A stretch of DNA of 64,000 nucleotides from Pseudomonas sp. KBW05 (GTDB lineage Bacteria > Pseudomonadota > Gammaproteobacteria > Pseudomonadales > Pseudomonadaceae): the NCBI RefSeq assembly GCF_003852405.1, contig NZ_QAJM01000032.1:1-64000 (forward strand), read 5' to 3'. Position 1 is the stretch's first letter. Every line of letters begins with the position of its first letter. The notes beneath the pieces were generated by a model. The model was not told the DNA's origin. It saw only the letters and a list, made by a program, of their open reading frames with translations, and searched no databases. Position numbers and translations under genes: made by a program. Shown here piece after piece: positions 54,875 through 63,308 of this stretch.

Positions 54875-54963
54875 TGTGGGAGCGGGCTTGCTCGCGAAAG
54901 CGGTGGGTCAGTATTGAATAGGCTGGCTGACACACCGCTTTCGCGAGCAAGCCCGCTCCCACA
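54875..54963. repeat. REPIN
   Basis: REP doublet in the 355-base gap 54724-55078. The gap otherwise holds a lone CTGTCAT half-site (55000-55006) and the LacI-type palindrome. Confidence 0.92.
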
Positions 54964-55053
54964 TTTTGATCTGTGTGTATCAGGTCAAGTGCCTTCAAAC
55001 TGTCATCTGCTTACCGCCGAACTGCCACATTCCCCCGCTACTGTCCTCGCCAA

Positions 55054-55067
55054 TGAGATCGATCTCA
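55054..55067 (+). promoter_or_regulatory. LacI-type operator
   Basis: TGAGATC-GATCTCA is a perfect 14-base palindrome with central CG, the form expected for LacI/PurR-family operators. It lies 12 bases before the start codon of the LacI gene and would allow autoregulation. Confidence 0.7.
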
Positions 55068-55078
55068 AGCGAGTGACA

Positions 55079-56098
55079 ATGACTGACCTGAAAGACGTTG
55101 CCCGACTGGCCGGTGTATCCCGTGCCACCGCCGCCCGGGCTTTTGCTTCGCCGGACCAGGTGCGCCCGACGACCCGCGAGCAGGTGTTCGCCGCCGCCCG
55201 TGAGTTGGGGTTCCGGCCCAATCTGCTGGGCCGTCAACTGCGCCTGCAAACCACCCAGTTGATCGGTGTGGTGGTGCCCAATCTGCTCAACCCGGTGTTC
55301 GCCGAGCAGTTCCAGGCCATGGAGCGCGCCGCGCGTTCCCGTGGCTACAGCCTGGTGCTGGCCACCACCGACTACAACAGCGAACGCGAAAGCATCGTGG
55401 TGGAAGAGCTGCTGCGCCAACGCGTGGATGGCTTGGTGCTGACGGTCACCGACGCCGAAAGCAACGCGGTGCTCAGCAGCCTGAACACCGAACAAACGCC
55501 GTTCGTGCTGGCTTATCACCAACCGGGCAACCCCAACTACAGTGCCGTGTCGGTGGACAACCGCGCCGGCATGGCCTTGGCCACCCGTTATCTGCTGGAC
55601 GCCGGCCACCGGCGCATCAGCATGGTCGCAGGGCCCGCGTTGCAATCGGACCGTGCGCGCCTGCGCTACGCCGGCTACTGCGATGCGATGCACGAGTACG
55701 GCCTCGACGCACGCCCGGTGATCGAGATGCCGGCCCATACCCAGGCCGAATTCGCCGCCATCGCACCGTCTCTGCAAGGCCCCGACGCGCCCACCGCGCT
55801 GGTGTGCTCCAACGATTTCTTGGCCATCAGCCTGATCGCCGAGCTGCGCCGCAACGCCTGGAATGTCCCCGAGCAGCTCTCGGTGATGGGCTTCGACGGC
55901 ATCAGCCTCGGCACCCAGATGCACCCGACGCTGTGCAGCGTGGTGCAACCCATCGCGCTGCTCGCCAGCACGGTGATTGACCAACTGCTGGCACAGATCG
56001 CCGGCAACGAACCGATTTCCCATTGCCTGCCTTGCCACATCCGGCCAGGTGAAAGTACTCAACCCCGTGAGGAGAGCTCTGATGCGCGCATTCAGTAA
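55079..56098 (+). CDS. LacI-family transcriptional regulator
   Basis: 339 residues. HTH at the start: KDVARLAGVSRATAARAFAS (about 5-24), hinge helix PNLLGRQLRL, then a periplasmic-binding-type effector domain with LIGVVVPNLLNPVFAEQFQ. It likely represses the operon that follows and its own promoter through the palindrome at 55054. The long frame beginning at 54845 runs across the REPIN and is rejected. Its end overlaps the next gene by 17 bases, so the whole set is one transcript. Confidence 0.92.
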   Translation: MTDLKDVARLAGVSRATAARAFASPDQVRPTTREQVFAAARELGFRPNLLGRQLRLQTTQLIGVVVPNLLNPVFAEQFQAMERAARSRGYSLVLATTDYNSERESIVVEELLRQRVDGLVLTVTDAESNAVLSSLNTEQTPFVLAYHQPGNPNYSAVSVDNRAGMALATRYLLDAGHRRISMVAGPALQSDRARLRYAGYCDAMHEYGLDARPVIEMPAHTQAEFAAIAPSLQGPDAPTALVCSNDFLAISLIAELRRNAWNVPEQLSVMGFDGISLGTQMHPTLCSVVQPIALLASTVIDQLLAQIAGNEPISHCLPCHIRPGESTQPREESSDARIQ

Positions 56099-57086
56099 AA
56101 CCCTGGCCGCCGTGCTGCTGTGCGGCGCGGCCAGCCTGGCCCAGGCCGCCGACACCGCAATCTGCTACAACTGCCCGCCGGACTGGGCCGACTGGGGCAC
56201 CCAGCTCAAGGCCATCGCCGCCAGCACCGGCGTGCAAGTGCCGCTGGACAACAAGAACTCCGGCCAATCCCTGGCGCAACTGGTCGCCGAGAAGGCCGCA
56301 CCGGTGGCCGACGTTGTCTACTACGGCGTGACCTTCGGCCTGCAAGCGCAAAAAGCCGAGGTGGTCGGCACCTACAAGCCCAAGGGCTTCGAACAGATCC
56401 CTGCGGGCTTGAAAGACCCGGCCGGCCACTGGTTCGCGATCCACTCCGGCACCCTGGGCATCATGGTCAACGTCGATGCCCTCGGCGGCCTGCCGGTGCC
56501 GCAAAGCTGGGCCGACCTGCTCAAGCCTGAATACAAAGGCATGGTCGGTTATCTCGACCCGTCCAGCGCGTTCGTCGGCTACGTGTCGGCGGTGGCGATC
56601 AACCGCGCCCTGGGCGGCGACCTGGACAACTTCGCCCCGGCCATCGATTACTTCCAGAAGCTGGCGAAAAACGCGCCCATCGTGCCCAAGCAAACCGCTT
56701 ATGCGCGGGTGCTGTCCGGTGAGTTGCCGATCCTCGTGGACTACGACTTCAACGCCTACCGCGCGCGCTACAAGGACAACGCCAACGTCGCCTTCGTGAT
56801 CCCCAAGGAAGGCAGCATCAGCGTGCCCTACGTGATGAGCGCAGTGGCCAACGCGCCGCACCGCGCCAATGCCGAGAAGGTCCTCGATTTCGTCCTCTCG
56901 GATCAAGGCCAGGCACTGTGGGCCAAGGCCTACCTGCGTCCAGTGCGTCCGGTAGAGATGCCGGCCGAGGTCGCCGCGCAGTTCCTCCCCGACAGCGACT
57001 ACGCCCGCGCCGGCGTGGTGGATTACGAAAAAATGGCCGCCGTGCAGGAAGCGTTCGCCGCCCGTTACCTGAACGAGGTCAAGTAA
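56082..57086 (+). CDS. Periplasmic binding protein of an Fe3+/phosphonate-type ABC transporter
   Basis: 334 residues: signal peptide (about 1-22, ending in LAQA) and a type 2 binding fold with DTAICYNCPPDWADWGTQLK, DNKNSGQSLAQLVAEKAAPV and KPEYKGMVGYLDPSSAFVGY. The last pattern is typical of Fbp/PhnS/PotD-like proteins. A CYNCP motif is unusual for iron binders. The neighbouring phosphodiesterase and porin suggest a phosphorus- or choline-type ligand. GAGGAGAG precedes the ATG. Confidence 0.85.
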   Translation: MRAFSKTLAAVLLCGAASLAQAADTAICYNCPPDWADWGTQLKAIAASTGVQVPLDNKNSGQSLAQLVAEKAAPVADVVYYGVTFGLQAQKAEVVGTYKPKGFEQIPAGLKDPAGHWFAIHSGTLGIMVNVDALGGLPVPQSWADLLKPEYKGMVGYLDPSSAFVGYVSAVAINRALGGDLDNFAPAIDYFQKLAKNAPIVPKQTAYARVLSGELPILVDYDFNAYRARYKDNANVAFVIPKEGSISVPYVMSAVANAPHRANAEKVLDFVLSDQGQALWAKAYLRPVRPVEMPAEVAAQFLPDSDYARAGVVDYEKMAAVQEAFAARYLNEVK

Positions 57087-57905
57087 GTGGCTGCATCGGC
57101 AAAACAGGCGGCCTGGGCGCTGGCCCCGGCCTTTGCGGTGCTGCTCGCGTTCTGGCTGCTGCCGCTGGCGCACCTGGTGCTGCTGGGTGCCGAGAGCCGC
57201 GACAGCAACGGCAGCGGCTACTGGCAAGTGCTCAGCAGCGCGCAGTACCTGGGCAGCCTCGCGCAAACCTGCGCGCTGGCGGTGTTTGTCACGCTTGCCG
57301 CGTTGTTGGTGGGTGGCATCAGCGGCGTGTTCCTCGCGCGTCAGCAGTTCTTTGGGCGCTCGGCGTTGGTCGCGCTGCTGACTTTTCCCCTGGCATTCCC
57401 GGGTGTGGTGGTGGGCTTCCTGGTGATTCTGTTGGCAGGGCGCCAGGGCTTGTTCGCGTCACTGGGCCTGCAACTGGCCGGTGAACGCTGGATCTTTGCC
57501 TACTCGCTGGCCGGGCTGTTTGTCGGCTACCTGTACTTCTCGATCCCCCGGGTGATCCTCACCGTGATGGCCGCCTGTGAAAGCCTCGACCGCAGCCTGG
57601 AAGAAGCCGCGCATTCCCTCGGTGCCGGGCACTGGCGGGTGGTGTGCGACGTAATCGTGCCGGGTCTGGCGCCGGCGTTGGCCTCCTGCGGGGCGATCTG
57701 TTTTGCCACGTCCATGGGCGCCTTTGGTACGGCGTTCACCTTGGGCACGCGCCTCAACGTCACCCCGGTGGCGATCTACAACGTGTTCACCAACTACGCC
57801 AACTTCGCCGTTGCGGCCGCGCTGTCGGTGGTGCTCGGCGCGCTGACCTGGGCGGTGCTGCTGCTCACCCGGCGCCTGGTGAAAAACGCGGGGACCGTCC
57901 TGTGA
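57087..57905 (+). CDS. ABC permease 1
   Basis: 272 residues from a GTG start at 57087, directly after the binding protein stop. About six helices are visible, with an EEAAHSLGAGHWRVVCDVIV loop (about 172-191) for ATPase contact. It forms a heterodimer with the next permease. Spermidine/Fe3+/2-aminoethylphosphonate-type systems have this two-permease form. Confidence 0.88.
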   Translation: MAASAKQAAWALAPAFAVLLAFWLLPLAHLVLLGAESRDSNGSGYWQVLSSAQYLGSLAQTCALAVFVTLAALLVGGISGVFLARQQFFGRSALVALLTFPLAFPGVVVGFLVILLAGRQGLFASLGLQLAGERWIFAYSLAGLFVGYLYFSIPRVILTVMAACESLDRSLEEAAHSLGAGHWRVVCDVIVPGLAPALASCGAICFATSMGAFGTAFTLGTRLNVTPVAIYNVFTNYANFAVAAALSVVLGALTWAVLLLTRRLVKNAGTVL

Positions 57906-58696
57906 AGCGCTCATCGTTGTTCGTGCTGCAACTGCTGTTCACCTTGCTGGTGTGCGCCTTCATGTTGGTACCGGTATTGATGTCGCTGCTGGCCGGGTTG
58001 ACCCGCAACTTCTTCGTCGGCGTGTCCAGCGGCCTGACCTTCGACTGGTTGATCCAGGTGTGGCAGGCCTACTCGCCGACGGTGTGGTTGTCGCTGCAAC
58101 TGGCCCTGGCCTGCGCGGTGTGCGTCTGCGTGATTGGCGTGCCGGCGGCCTACGCCCTGGTGCGCATGAACAATCGCTTCAGTCGTGCCTTTGAAGAGTT
58201 GATGGTGCTGCCGGTGGCCATGCCGGGCCTGGCCAGTGCGTTGGCACTGTTGCTGACTTACGGCCAGTTCGGCGGCTTTCGCAGCAGTTGGTTGTTCATC
58301 CTTGTTGGCCATGTGCTGTTCACCTTGCCGTTCCTGGTGCGCCCGGTCATGGCGGTGATGCAACGCCAGCAACTGCCGGTGCTGGAGGAGGCGGCGGCCA
58401 GCCTCGGCGCGGGTCCCATCAAGCGTTTTTTCAGTGTGGTGGTGCCCAACTGCCGCGCGGGGATTCTCGCCGGTGTGCTGATGGTGGTGACCCTGTCCCT
58501 GGGTGAATTCAACCTGACCTGGATGCTCCATACGCCGATGACCAAGACCTTGCCCGTGGGCCTGGCCGACAGCTACGCCTCGGCGCGCCTGGAAATCGCC
58601 AGTGCCTACACCCTTATCTTTTTGCTGATGATCGTGCCGCTGCTGATTGCGTTGCAGGCCATCAGCGCCCGTTTGTCCCGTGGAGAGCGTCGATGA
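57902..58696 (+). CDS. ABC permease 2
   Basis: 264 residues from GTG at 57902, overlapping the stop of permease 1 by four bases. Six helices and the coupling loop EEAAASLGAGPIKRFFSVVV are visible. The longer reading to 57644 lies in another frame of permease 1 and is rejected. Its stop overlaps the ATPase start by four bases. Confidence 0.88.
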   Translation: MKRSSLFVLQLLFTLLVCAFMLVPVLMSLLAGLTRNFFVGVSSGLTFDWLIQVWQAYSPTVWLSLQLALACAVCVCVIGVPAAYALVRMNNRFSRAFEELMVLPVAMPGLASALALLLTYGQFGGFRSSWLFILVGHVLFTLPFLVRPVMAVMQRQQLPVLEEAAASLGAGPIKRFFSVVVPNCRAGILAGVLMVVTLSLGEFNLTWMLHTPMTKTLPVGLADSYASARLEIASAYTLIFLLMIVPLLIALQAISARLSRGERR

Positions 58697-59724
58697 CCGC
58701 TATCACTATCCGCCTGCAAGGCTGTCGCAAGGCATTCGCCGACGGCACCGTGGCCGTGCATGACTTGAACCTCACCGTCGAAGGCGGCGAAACCCTGGCC
58801 ATTCTCGGCCCGTCCGGGTGTGGCAAGACCACCACCTTGCGCCTGATTGCCGGCCTGGAACGCCCGGATGTGGGCCAGGTGTTTTTTGGTGATCAGGACG
58901 TGACACGCCTGCCTATCGAGCGCCGCGACGTGGGCATGGTGTTCCAGAACTACGCGCTGTTTCCCAACCTGGATGTGGCGGGGAATATCGTCTACGGCTT
59001 GAAGATTCGCGGCGTGCCCGTGCAGGCGCGCAACCAGCGCTGCGATGAATTGCTGGAACTGGTGGGCTTGCAGGATCACGGCCGGCGCAGCATCCATGAA
59101 TTGTCCGGCGGCCAGCGCCAACGCGTGGCACTGGCCCGCGCCCTGGCGCCGCGCCCTAAAGTGTTGCTGCTGGATGAACCGCTGGCGGCCCTCGATGCGC
59201 AACTGCGTGAACGCCTGCGCAGTGAGCTCAATGAGCTGCTGCGCGGGCTGGGCATCACCTCGGTGTTCGTCACCCACGACCAGGGCGAAGCCATGGCCCT
59301 CGGTGATCGCATCCTGGTGATGGAGCAAGGCCGGGTCGCCCAGTTGGCGAGCCCGCGCGACATCTACCAGAAGCCGGCCAACACCTTTGTCGCAGGCTTC
59401 GTCGGCAACCTTAATGCCTTCGCGGTGATCGCGCCGTCAGCCCACGGCTTGAAAGTCTGCGGCGGCGAGTTGCCGTGGCACGAAGCGAGCCTGCCCAACA
59501 CCCTGTACTGCCGCCCGGAACACCTGCGGGTGATGGAGAGCGAAGGGCACCTGCACGGGCATCTCGTCGCGCAGTTTTTCCAGGGCGCGCAAAGCCGCCT
59601 ACTGGTGGATGTGGGCGGCCCGCAACCGCTGCTGGTGGACAGCAGCGACAACCAGTTGTACGCCGTCGGCGCGCCGATTGCCCTGGCGATTGCGCCGCAC
59701 ATGTTGTTCACCCTGAATGCTTGA
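58693..59724 (+). CDS. ABC ATPase of the phosphonate/Fe3+-type family
   Basis: 343 residues: Walker A GPSGCGKTTTLRL (about 38-50), signature LSGGQRQRVALARA, Walker B VLLLDEPLAALD and FVTHDQGEAMALGD, followed by a C-terminal TOBE-type domain of about 100 residues. It resembles PotA/FbpC/PhnT. It drives the two permeases before it. Six bases separate its stop from the phosphodiesterase gene. Confidence 0.9.
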   Translation: MTAITIRLQGCRKAFADGTVAVHDLNLTVEGGETLAILGPSGCGKTTTLRLIAGLERPDVGQVFFGDQDVTRLPIERRDVGMVFQNYALFPNLDVAGNIVYGLKIRGVPVQARNQRCDELLELVGLQDHGRRSIHELSGGQRQRVALARALAPRPKVLLLDEPLAALDAQLRERLRSELNELLRGLGITSVFVTHDQGEAMALGDRILVMEQGRVAQLASPRDIYQKPANTFVAGFVGNLNAFAVIAPSAHGLKVCGGELPWHEASLPNTLYCRPEHLRVMESEGHLHGHLVAQFFQGAQSRLLVDVGGPQPLLVDSSDNQLYAVGAPIALAIAPHMLFTLNA

Positions 59725-59730
59725 GAATCT

Positions 59731-60567
59731 ATGTTGAATCGTCCGTTCCTCGTTGCGCAGATCAGCGACCTGCACCTGAAAGCCGGCCAGCGCCTCACCT
59801 ACGGTGTGGTCGATACCCTGGGCGCCTTGCGCCGTGCCGTCGACCATCTGAATGCCAGCCAGCCGCGCCCCGATATCGTGGTGATCAGCGGCGACCTGGT
59901 GGACTTCGGCCGCGCCGATGAATACGCCGTGCTGCACCCCGAACTCGCGCGCCTGCACATGCCGTGCTACTTGGTGCCGGGCAACCACGACACGCGCGGG
60001 CCGTTGCTCGAGGCGTTCCGTGACCACCCCTACTTGCCGGCCTCGGCAGACGGCCCGCTGGATTGGGTGGTGGACGACCATCCACTGCGCCTGATCGGCC
60101 TGGATTCCACCATCCCCGGCGGCCACGGCGGGCAGTTGCTGGACAGCCAGTTGCACTGGCTGGATGCGCAATTGGCGCTGCGGCCTGACGCACCGACCTT
60201 GCTGATCCTGCATCACCCACCGTTTATCAGCGGCATCGGCCATATGGACCGCGAGCCGTTCATCAACGCGGCTGCGCTGGAGCACGTGGTCGCCCGCCAT
60301 CCACAGGTCGAGCGCCTGTTGTGCGGGCACTTGCACCGGCCGATGCAGCGGCGTTTCGGCGGCAGCCTGAGTTGTGTGTGCCCCGGCACCTCGCACCAGA
60401 TCGTCCTCGATTTACAAGAAGCGGCGCCCGCGCATTTCAATTTGGAGCCGGCGGGCTATCTGTTGCATCGCTGGCAGGCGCAGCAGGGTTTGATCAGCCA
60501 CAACGGCGTATTCGGGGACTACCCGGGGCCGTACCCGTTTTATGACGCCCATGGATTAATTGACTGA
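59731..60567 (+). CDS. GpdQ-like metallophosphodiesterase
   Basis: 278 residues, cytoplasmic. All metallophosphoesterase motifs are present: QISDLHLK (about 10-17), ISGDLVDFG, VPGNHDTRG, LLILHHPP and LCGHLHRPM. This set matches the GpdQ/cyclic-nucleotide phosphodiesterase class, binuclear enzymes that cleave phosphodiesters such as glycerophosphodiesters. Placed behind an importer, it probably degrades the imported molecule. The specific ester is not known. Confidence 0.9.
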   Translation: MLNRPFLVAQISDLHLKAGQRLTYGVVDTLGALRRAVDHLNASQPRPDIVVISGDLVDFGRADEYAVLHPELARLHMPCYLVPGNHDTRGPLLEAFRDHPYLPASADGPLDWVVDDHPLRLIGLDSTIPGGHGGQLLDSQLHWLDAQLALRPDAPTLLILHHPPFISGIGHMDREPFINAAALEHVVARHPQVERLLCGHLHRPMQRRFGGSLSCVCPGTSHQIVLDLQEAAPAHFNLEPAGYLLHRWQAQQGLISHNGVFGDYPGPYPFYDAHGLID

Positions 60568-60574
60568 GGTTGTG

Positions 60575-61894
60575 ATGAAAGCCACTTTGAATATGTTAAG
60601 CGTATTGACCGGCGGCCTGGGCATTGCCCTGAGCCCTTTGGCGTCGGCGGATTTCCTGAGCGACAGCAAAGCCAACCTGAGCATGCGCAACTTCTACTTC
60701 AACAACGACAACCGCGACGGCACCGCCGCGCCGTCGAAGACTGAAGAGTGGGGCCAGGCCTTTATCCTTAACTACCAATCGGGCTTTACCGACGGCACCG
60801 TCGGCTTTGGTCTGGATGCGGTGGGCATGCTCGGCATCACCCTCGACAGCGGCGCCGGCCGCCACGTTGGCAGCTCGATGATCCCCAACGAAGACGGCAA
60901 GGCTACCGACAACTGGGCCCGTGGCGGCGCCACGGCCAAGGCGCGTTTTGCCAAGAGCGAATTGCGCTACGGCTACCTGCGCCCGAACCTGCCGATCCTG
61001 GTGAGCAACGACGGCCGCCTGTTGCCGCAATCCTTTGAAGGCGGGCAAATCACCAGCAAAGACATCGACAACCTGACCCTGATCGGCGGCCAGCTGCAAC
61101 ACACCACGGGTCGTGGCTCCAGCGACCGCAGCGGCCTGGCAGCGGCGGGCGGGCCCCAGGAAAGCAACAAGTTCAACTACGCGGGTGCCGACTACCAGGT
61201 GAACAAGGACCTGCTGGTCCAGTATTACTACGCCAACCTTGAAGACTATTACCAGCAGCACTTTGCCGGGCTGATCCACGTATTGCCGCTGGGTGACTAC
61301 GGCTCGTTGAAGACCGACCTGCGCTACTTCAAGACCACCTCCGACGGTAAAAACAGCACGGCCGCCGGGCGTGCCGAGGGTTACAAGCTCGGCGGCTATA
61401 CCAAGAACGGCAACGGTGAAATCGACAACAACACCTGGAGTGCGGCATTCATCTACTCCCTGGGCCCGCACGCGATCACCGCCGGCTACCAGCAGGTGTC
61501 GGACGACAGCAACTTCGCCCAGCTCAACCAGGGTGGCCTGGTGAACAAAGGGGAGGGCGGTTCCAGCCTGTACCTCTACACCGACCGTACCGTGCAGACC
61601 TTTATCCAGGCTGGCGAGCGTACGGCCTTCGCCCAATACGCCTACGACTTTGCTGCACTCGGCGTGCCGGGTTTGAAGGCGTCGATGATGTACCTCAAGG
61701 GCGACAACATCCGCACCGCCAGTGGCAAGGATGCCAGCGAGTGGGAACGGGATATTGCCCTGGACTACGTGGTGCAGAGTGGCACGTTCAAGAACGTCGG
61801 GTTTGGCTGGCGCAATGGCGTGTCACGCAGTGAAGTGGCGCGGGACCAGGATCAGAATCGGGTGTTTGTGAACTACTCGATCCCGTTGATGTAA
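60575..61894 (+). CDS. OprD-family outer-membrane porin
   Basis: 439 residues: signal peptide (about 1-26, ending in ASA), then a barrel of the OprD/OpdK class with FLSDSKANLSMRNFYFNNDN at the mature start, GGQITSKDIDNLTLIGGQLQ in the loop region and YSIPLM near the end. OprD porins admit specific small solutes. ATG follows seven bases after the phosphodiesterase stop, with the ribosome site inside that gene. It should let the ABC ligand enter the periplasm. A REPIN ends the operon. Confidence 0.9.
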   Translation: MKATLNMLSVLTGGLGIALSPLASADFLSDSKANLSMRNFYFNNDNRDGTAAPSKTEEWGQAFILNYQSGFTDGTVGFGLDAVGMLGITLDSGAGRHVGSSMIPNEDGKATDNWARGGATAKARFAKSELRYGYLRPNLPILVSNDGRLLPQSFEGGQITSKDIDNLTLIGGQLQHTTGRGSSDRSGLAAAGGPQESNKFNYAGADYQVNKDLLVQYYYANLEDYYQQHFAGLIHVLPLGDYGSLKTDLRYFKTTSDGKNSTAAGRAEGYKLGGYTKNGNGEIDNNTWSAAFIYSLGPHAITAGYQQVSDDSNFAQLNQGGLVNKGEGGSSLYLYTDRTVQTFIQAGERTAFAQYAYDFAALGVPGLKASMMYLKGDNIRTASGKDASEWERDIALDYVVQSGTFKNVGFGWRNGVSRSEVARDQDQNRVFVNYSIPLM

Positions 61895-61922
61895 CCAGGT
61901 CTCCACAGGCGGTGTTGATCCT

Positions 61923-62011
61923 TGTGGGAGCTGGCTTGCCTGCGATAGCGGTGGATCAGTCAAAGCAATATCGACTGGCAGTCCGTCATCGCAGGCAAGC
62001 CAGCTCCCACA
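61923..62011. repeat. REP doublet of the GGCTTGCCTGCGATA type
   Basis: Arms TGTGGGAGCTGGCTTGCCTG and its complement close the LacI-controlled operon. Same subtype as at 43339. Confidence 0.9.
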
Positions 62012-62082
62012 TTTTCAGCGGTGTGTATGGGTAGAAAGTGCTCGGCTGAGGATCCCCAGACGCTAACAGCCACCTTTGATCT

Positions 62083-62457
62083 TCATTCAGCCCATACCGC
62101 CTTCGACTCAATGCAGCTGTGCGCCTGTTTCAGCGGGACAAGCGGCGTGTCGAGCGTACCCAGCGCAATCGAAACCCACTCTGGATATAGCCCCTTGGCG
62201 TCCTGCCAGAACAACGATGACCCGCACACCCGGCAAAACTGGCGAGTGACACCCGGTGAGGATTCATAGCTTTTCAGCGCATCTGCAACAGCCCGGATGC
62301 TGACGGCTGATCGCGGCGCACTGGCGTAACTGGCAAACGCAGCGCCATGGCTTTTCTGGCATTTGCGGCAATGGCAGTGGGTAACGGCCTTGAGCGGTGC
62401 AGTGACTTGATAGGTGACTGCGCCACAGAGGCAACTGCCTTGGGTAACGGCATCCAT
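62083..62457 (-). CDS. GFA/CENP-V-domain protein
   Basis: 124 residues with the zinc ligands GSCLCGAVTYQV, HCHCRKCQKSHGAAFASYA and FCRVCGSSLFW. Such proteins are related to glutathione-dependent formaldehyde-activating enzyme; most small versions have no proven activity. It is monocistronic and reads toward the porin end. Confidence 0.9.
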   Translation of the reverse strand: MDAVTQGSCLCGAVTYQVTAPLKAVTHCHCRKCQKSHGAAFASYASAPRSAVSIRAVADALKSYESSPGVTRQFCRVCGSSLFWQDAKGLYPEWVSIALGTLDTPLVPLKQAHSCIESKAVWAE

Positions 62458-62602
62458 GTTGGTATCGATCCTGAAAGGGGCAGGTAAACACTATACCCGT
62501 GGCGAGGAAGCTTGCTCCCGTTAAGGGCGTACCACAAACGTACAAGAATCCCCCCAACCCCCCTCAGTAGACTCGCCACACTTCCTCTACTGCAGGTTTT
62601 CC

Positions 62603-63211
62603 ATGGACATCTTCCTCTACGCCTTCAGCGTCATGTACAGCCCTGGTCCCGTGAACTTCATGGGCCTCAACGCCGGGCTCACCGGCCAGTTCCGCCGCTC
62701 CACCGGATTTTTCATCGGTGTGGGCTGCGCGATGCTGCTGTTGTTTGTGCTGTTTGGCTACACCGGCGAGGCGATCATTTCCCAGGCGGCGTTGCCGTAC
62801 ATCTCGCTGATTGGCGGCGTGTACACGCTGTATCTCGCCTATCAAGTGTTCACGGCGCGCACGGTGGTGGATGAAACGGCTTCAACCGTGCCCGTCAAAA
62901 CCCTTACGTTCTGGAACGGCCTGGTGATCCAGTTGCTCAACCCCAAGGGCATCATGGCGGTGTTGCCGATCACCAGTGTGATGCTCCCCGCAGCGCATAT
63001 CACCGGGGTGTCCATTGCGTTGGTTTCGGCGGTGCTGGCCTTTGGCGCGTTCGGTGCGCCATGGATTTACGCGATGCTCGGCGCAGTGCTGGGGCGGCGG
63101 ATCAACGGCACGTCGGCGTTTACGCTGTTCAACCGCTGCATGGGGGTGGCGCTGGCGGTGTGTGCGTATTTCATGTTTCACGCGTTCTATGTCCACTGGC
63201 TCTCAACATGA
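62603..63211 (+). CDS. LysE-family amino-acid exporter
   Basis: 202 residues and about six membrane helices. The LysE start SPGPVNFMGLNAGLTGQFRR and the GGVYTLYLAYQVF segment are typical. It exports an amino acid or a small analogue; the substrate is unknown. It is probably monocistronic. Confidence 0.88.
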   Translation: MDIFLYAFSVMYSPGPVNFMGLNAGLTGQFRRSTGFFIGVGCAMLLLFVLFGYTGEAIISQAALPYISLIGGVYTLYLAYQVFTARTVVDETASTVPVKTLTFWNGLVIQLLNPKGIMAVLPITSVMLPAAHITGVSIALVSAVLAFGAFGAPWIYAMLGAVLGRRINGTSAFTLFNRCMGVALAVCAYFMFHAFYVHWLST

Positions 63212-63308
63212 GTGGATCTTGTGATGATCTAGAATAATATGAGTTTGTCTCACTATCGCTGTGTGCCGACAATAGCTGCCATACATAACGACATCGGAGT
63301 TGTAAGTC

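Noticed and set aside
55000-55006. CTGTCAT, a single PhoB half-site upstream of the LacI operon
   Set aside because: Neither neighbour at 11-base spacing matches well, so a Pho box is not supported.
3301-62011. REP hairpins as a CRISPR array
   Set aside because: They are single inverted doublets spread over the window, not tandem direct repeats with unique spacers.
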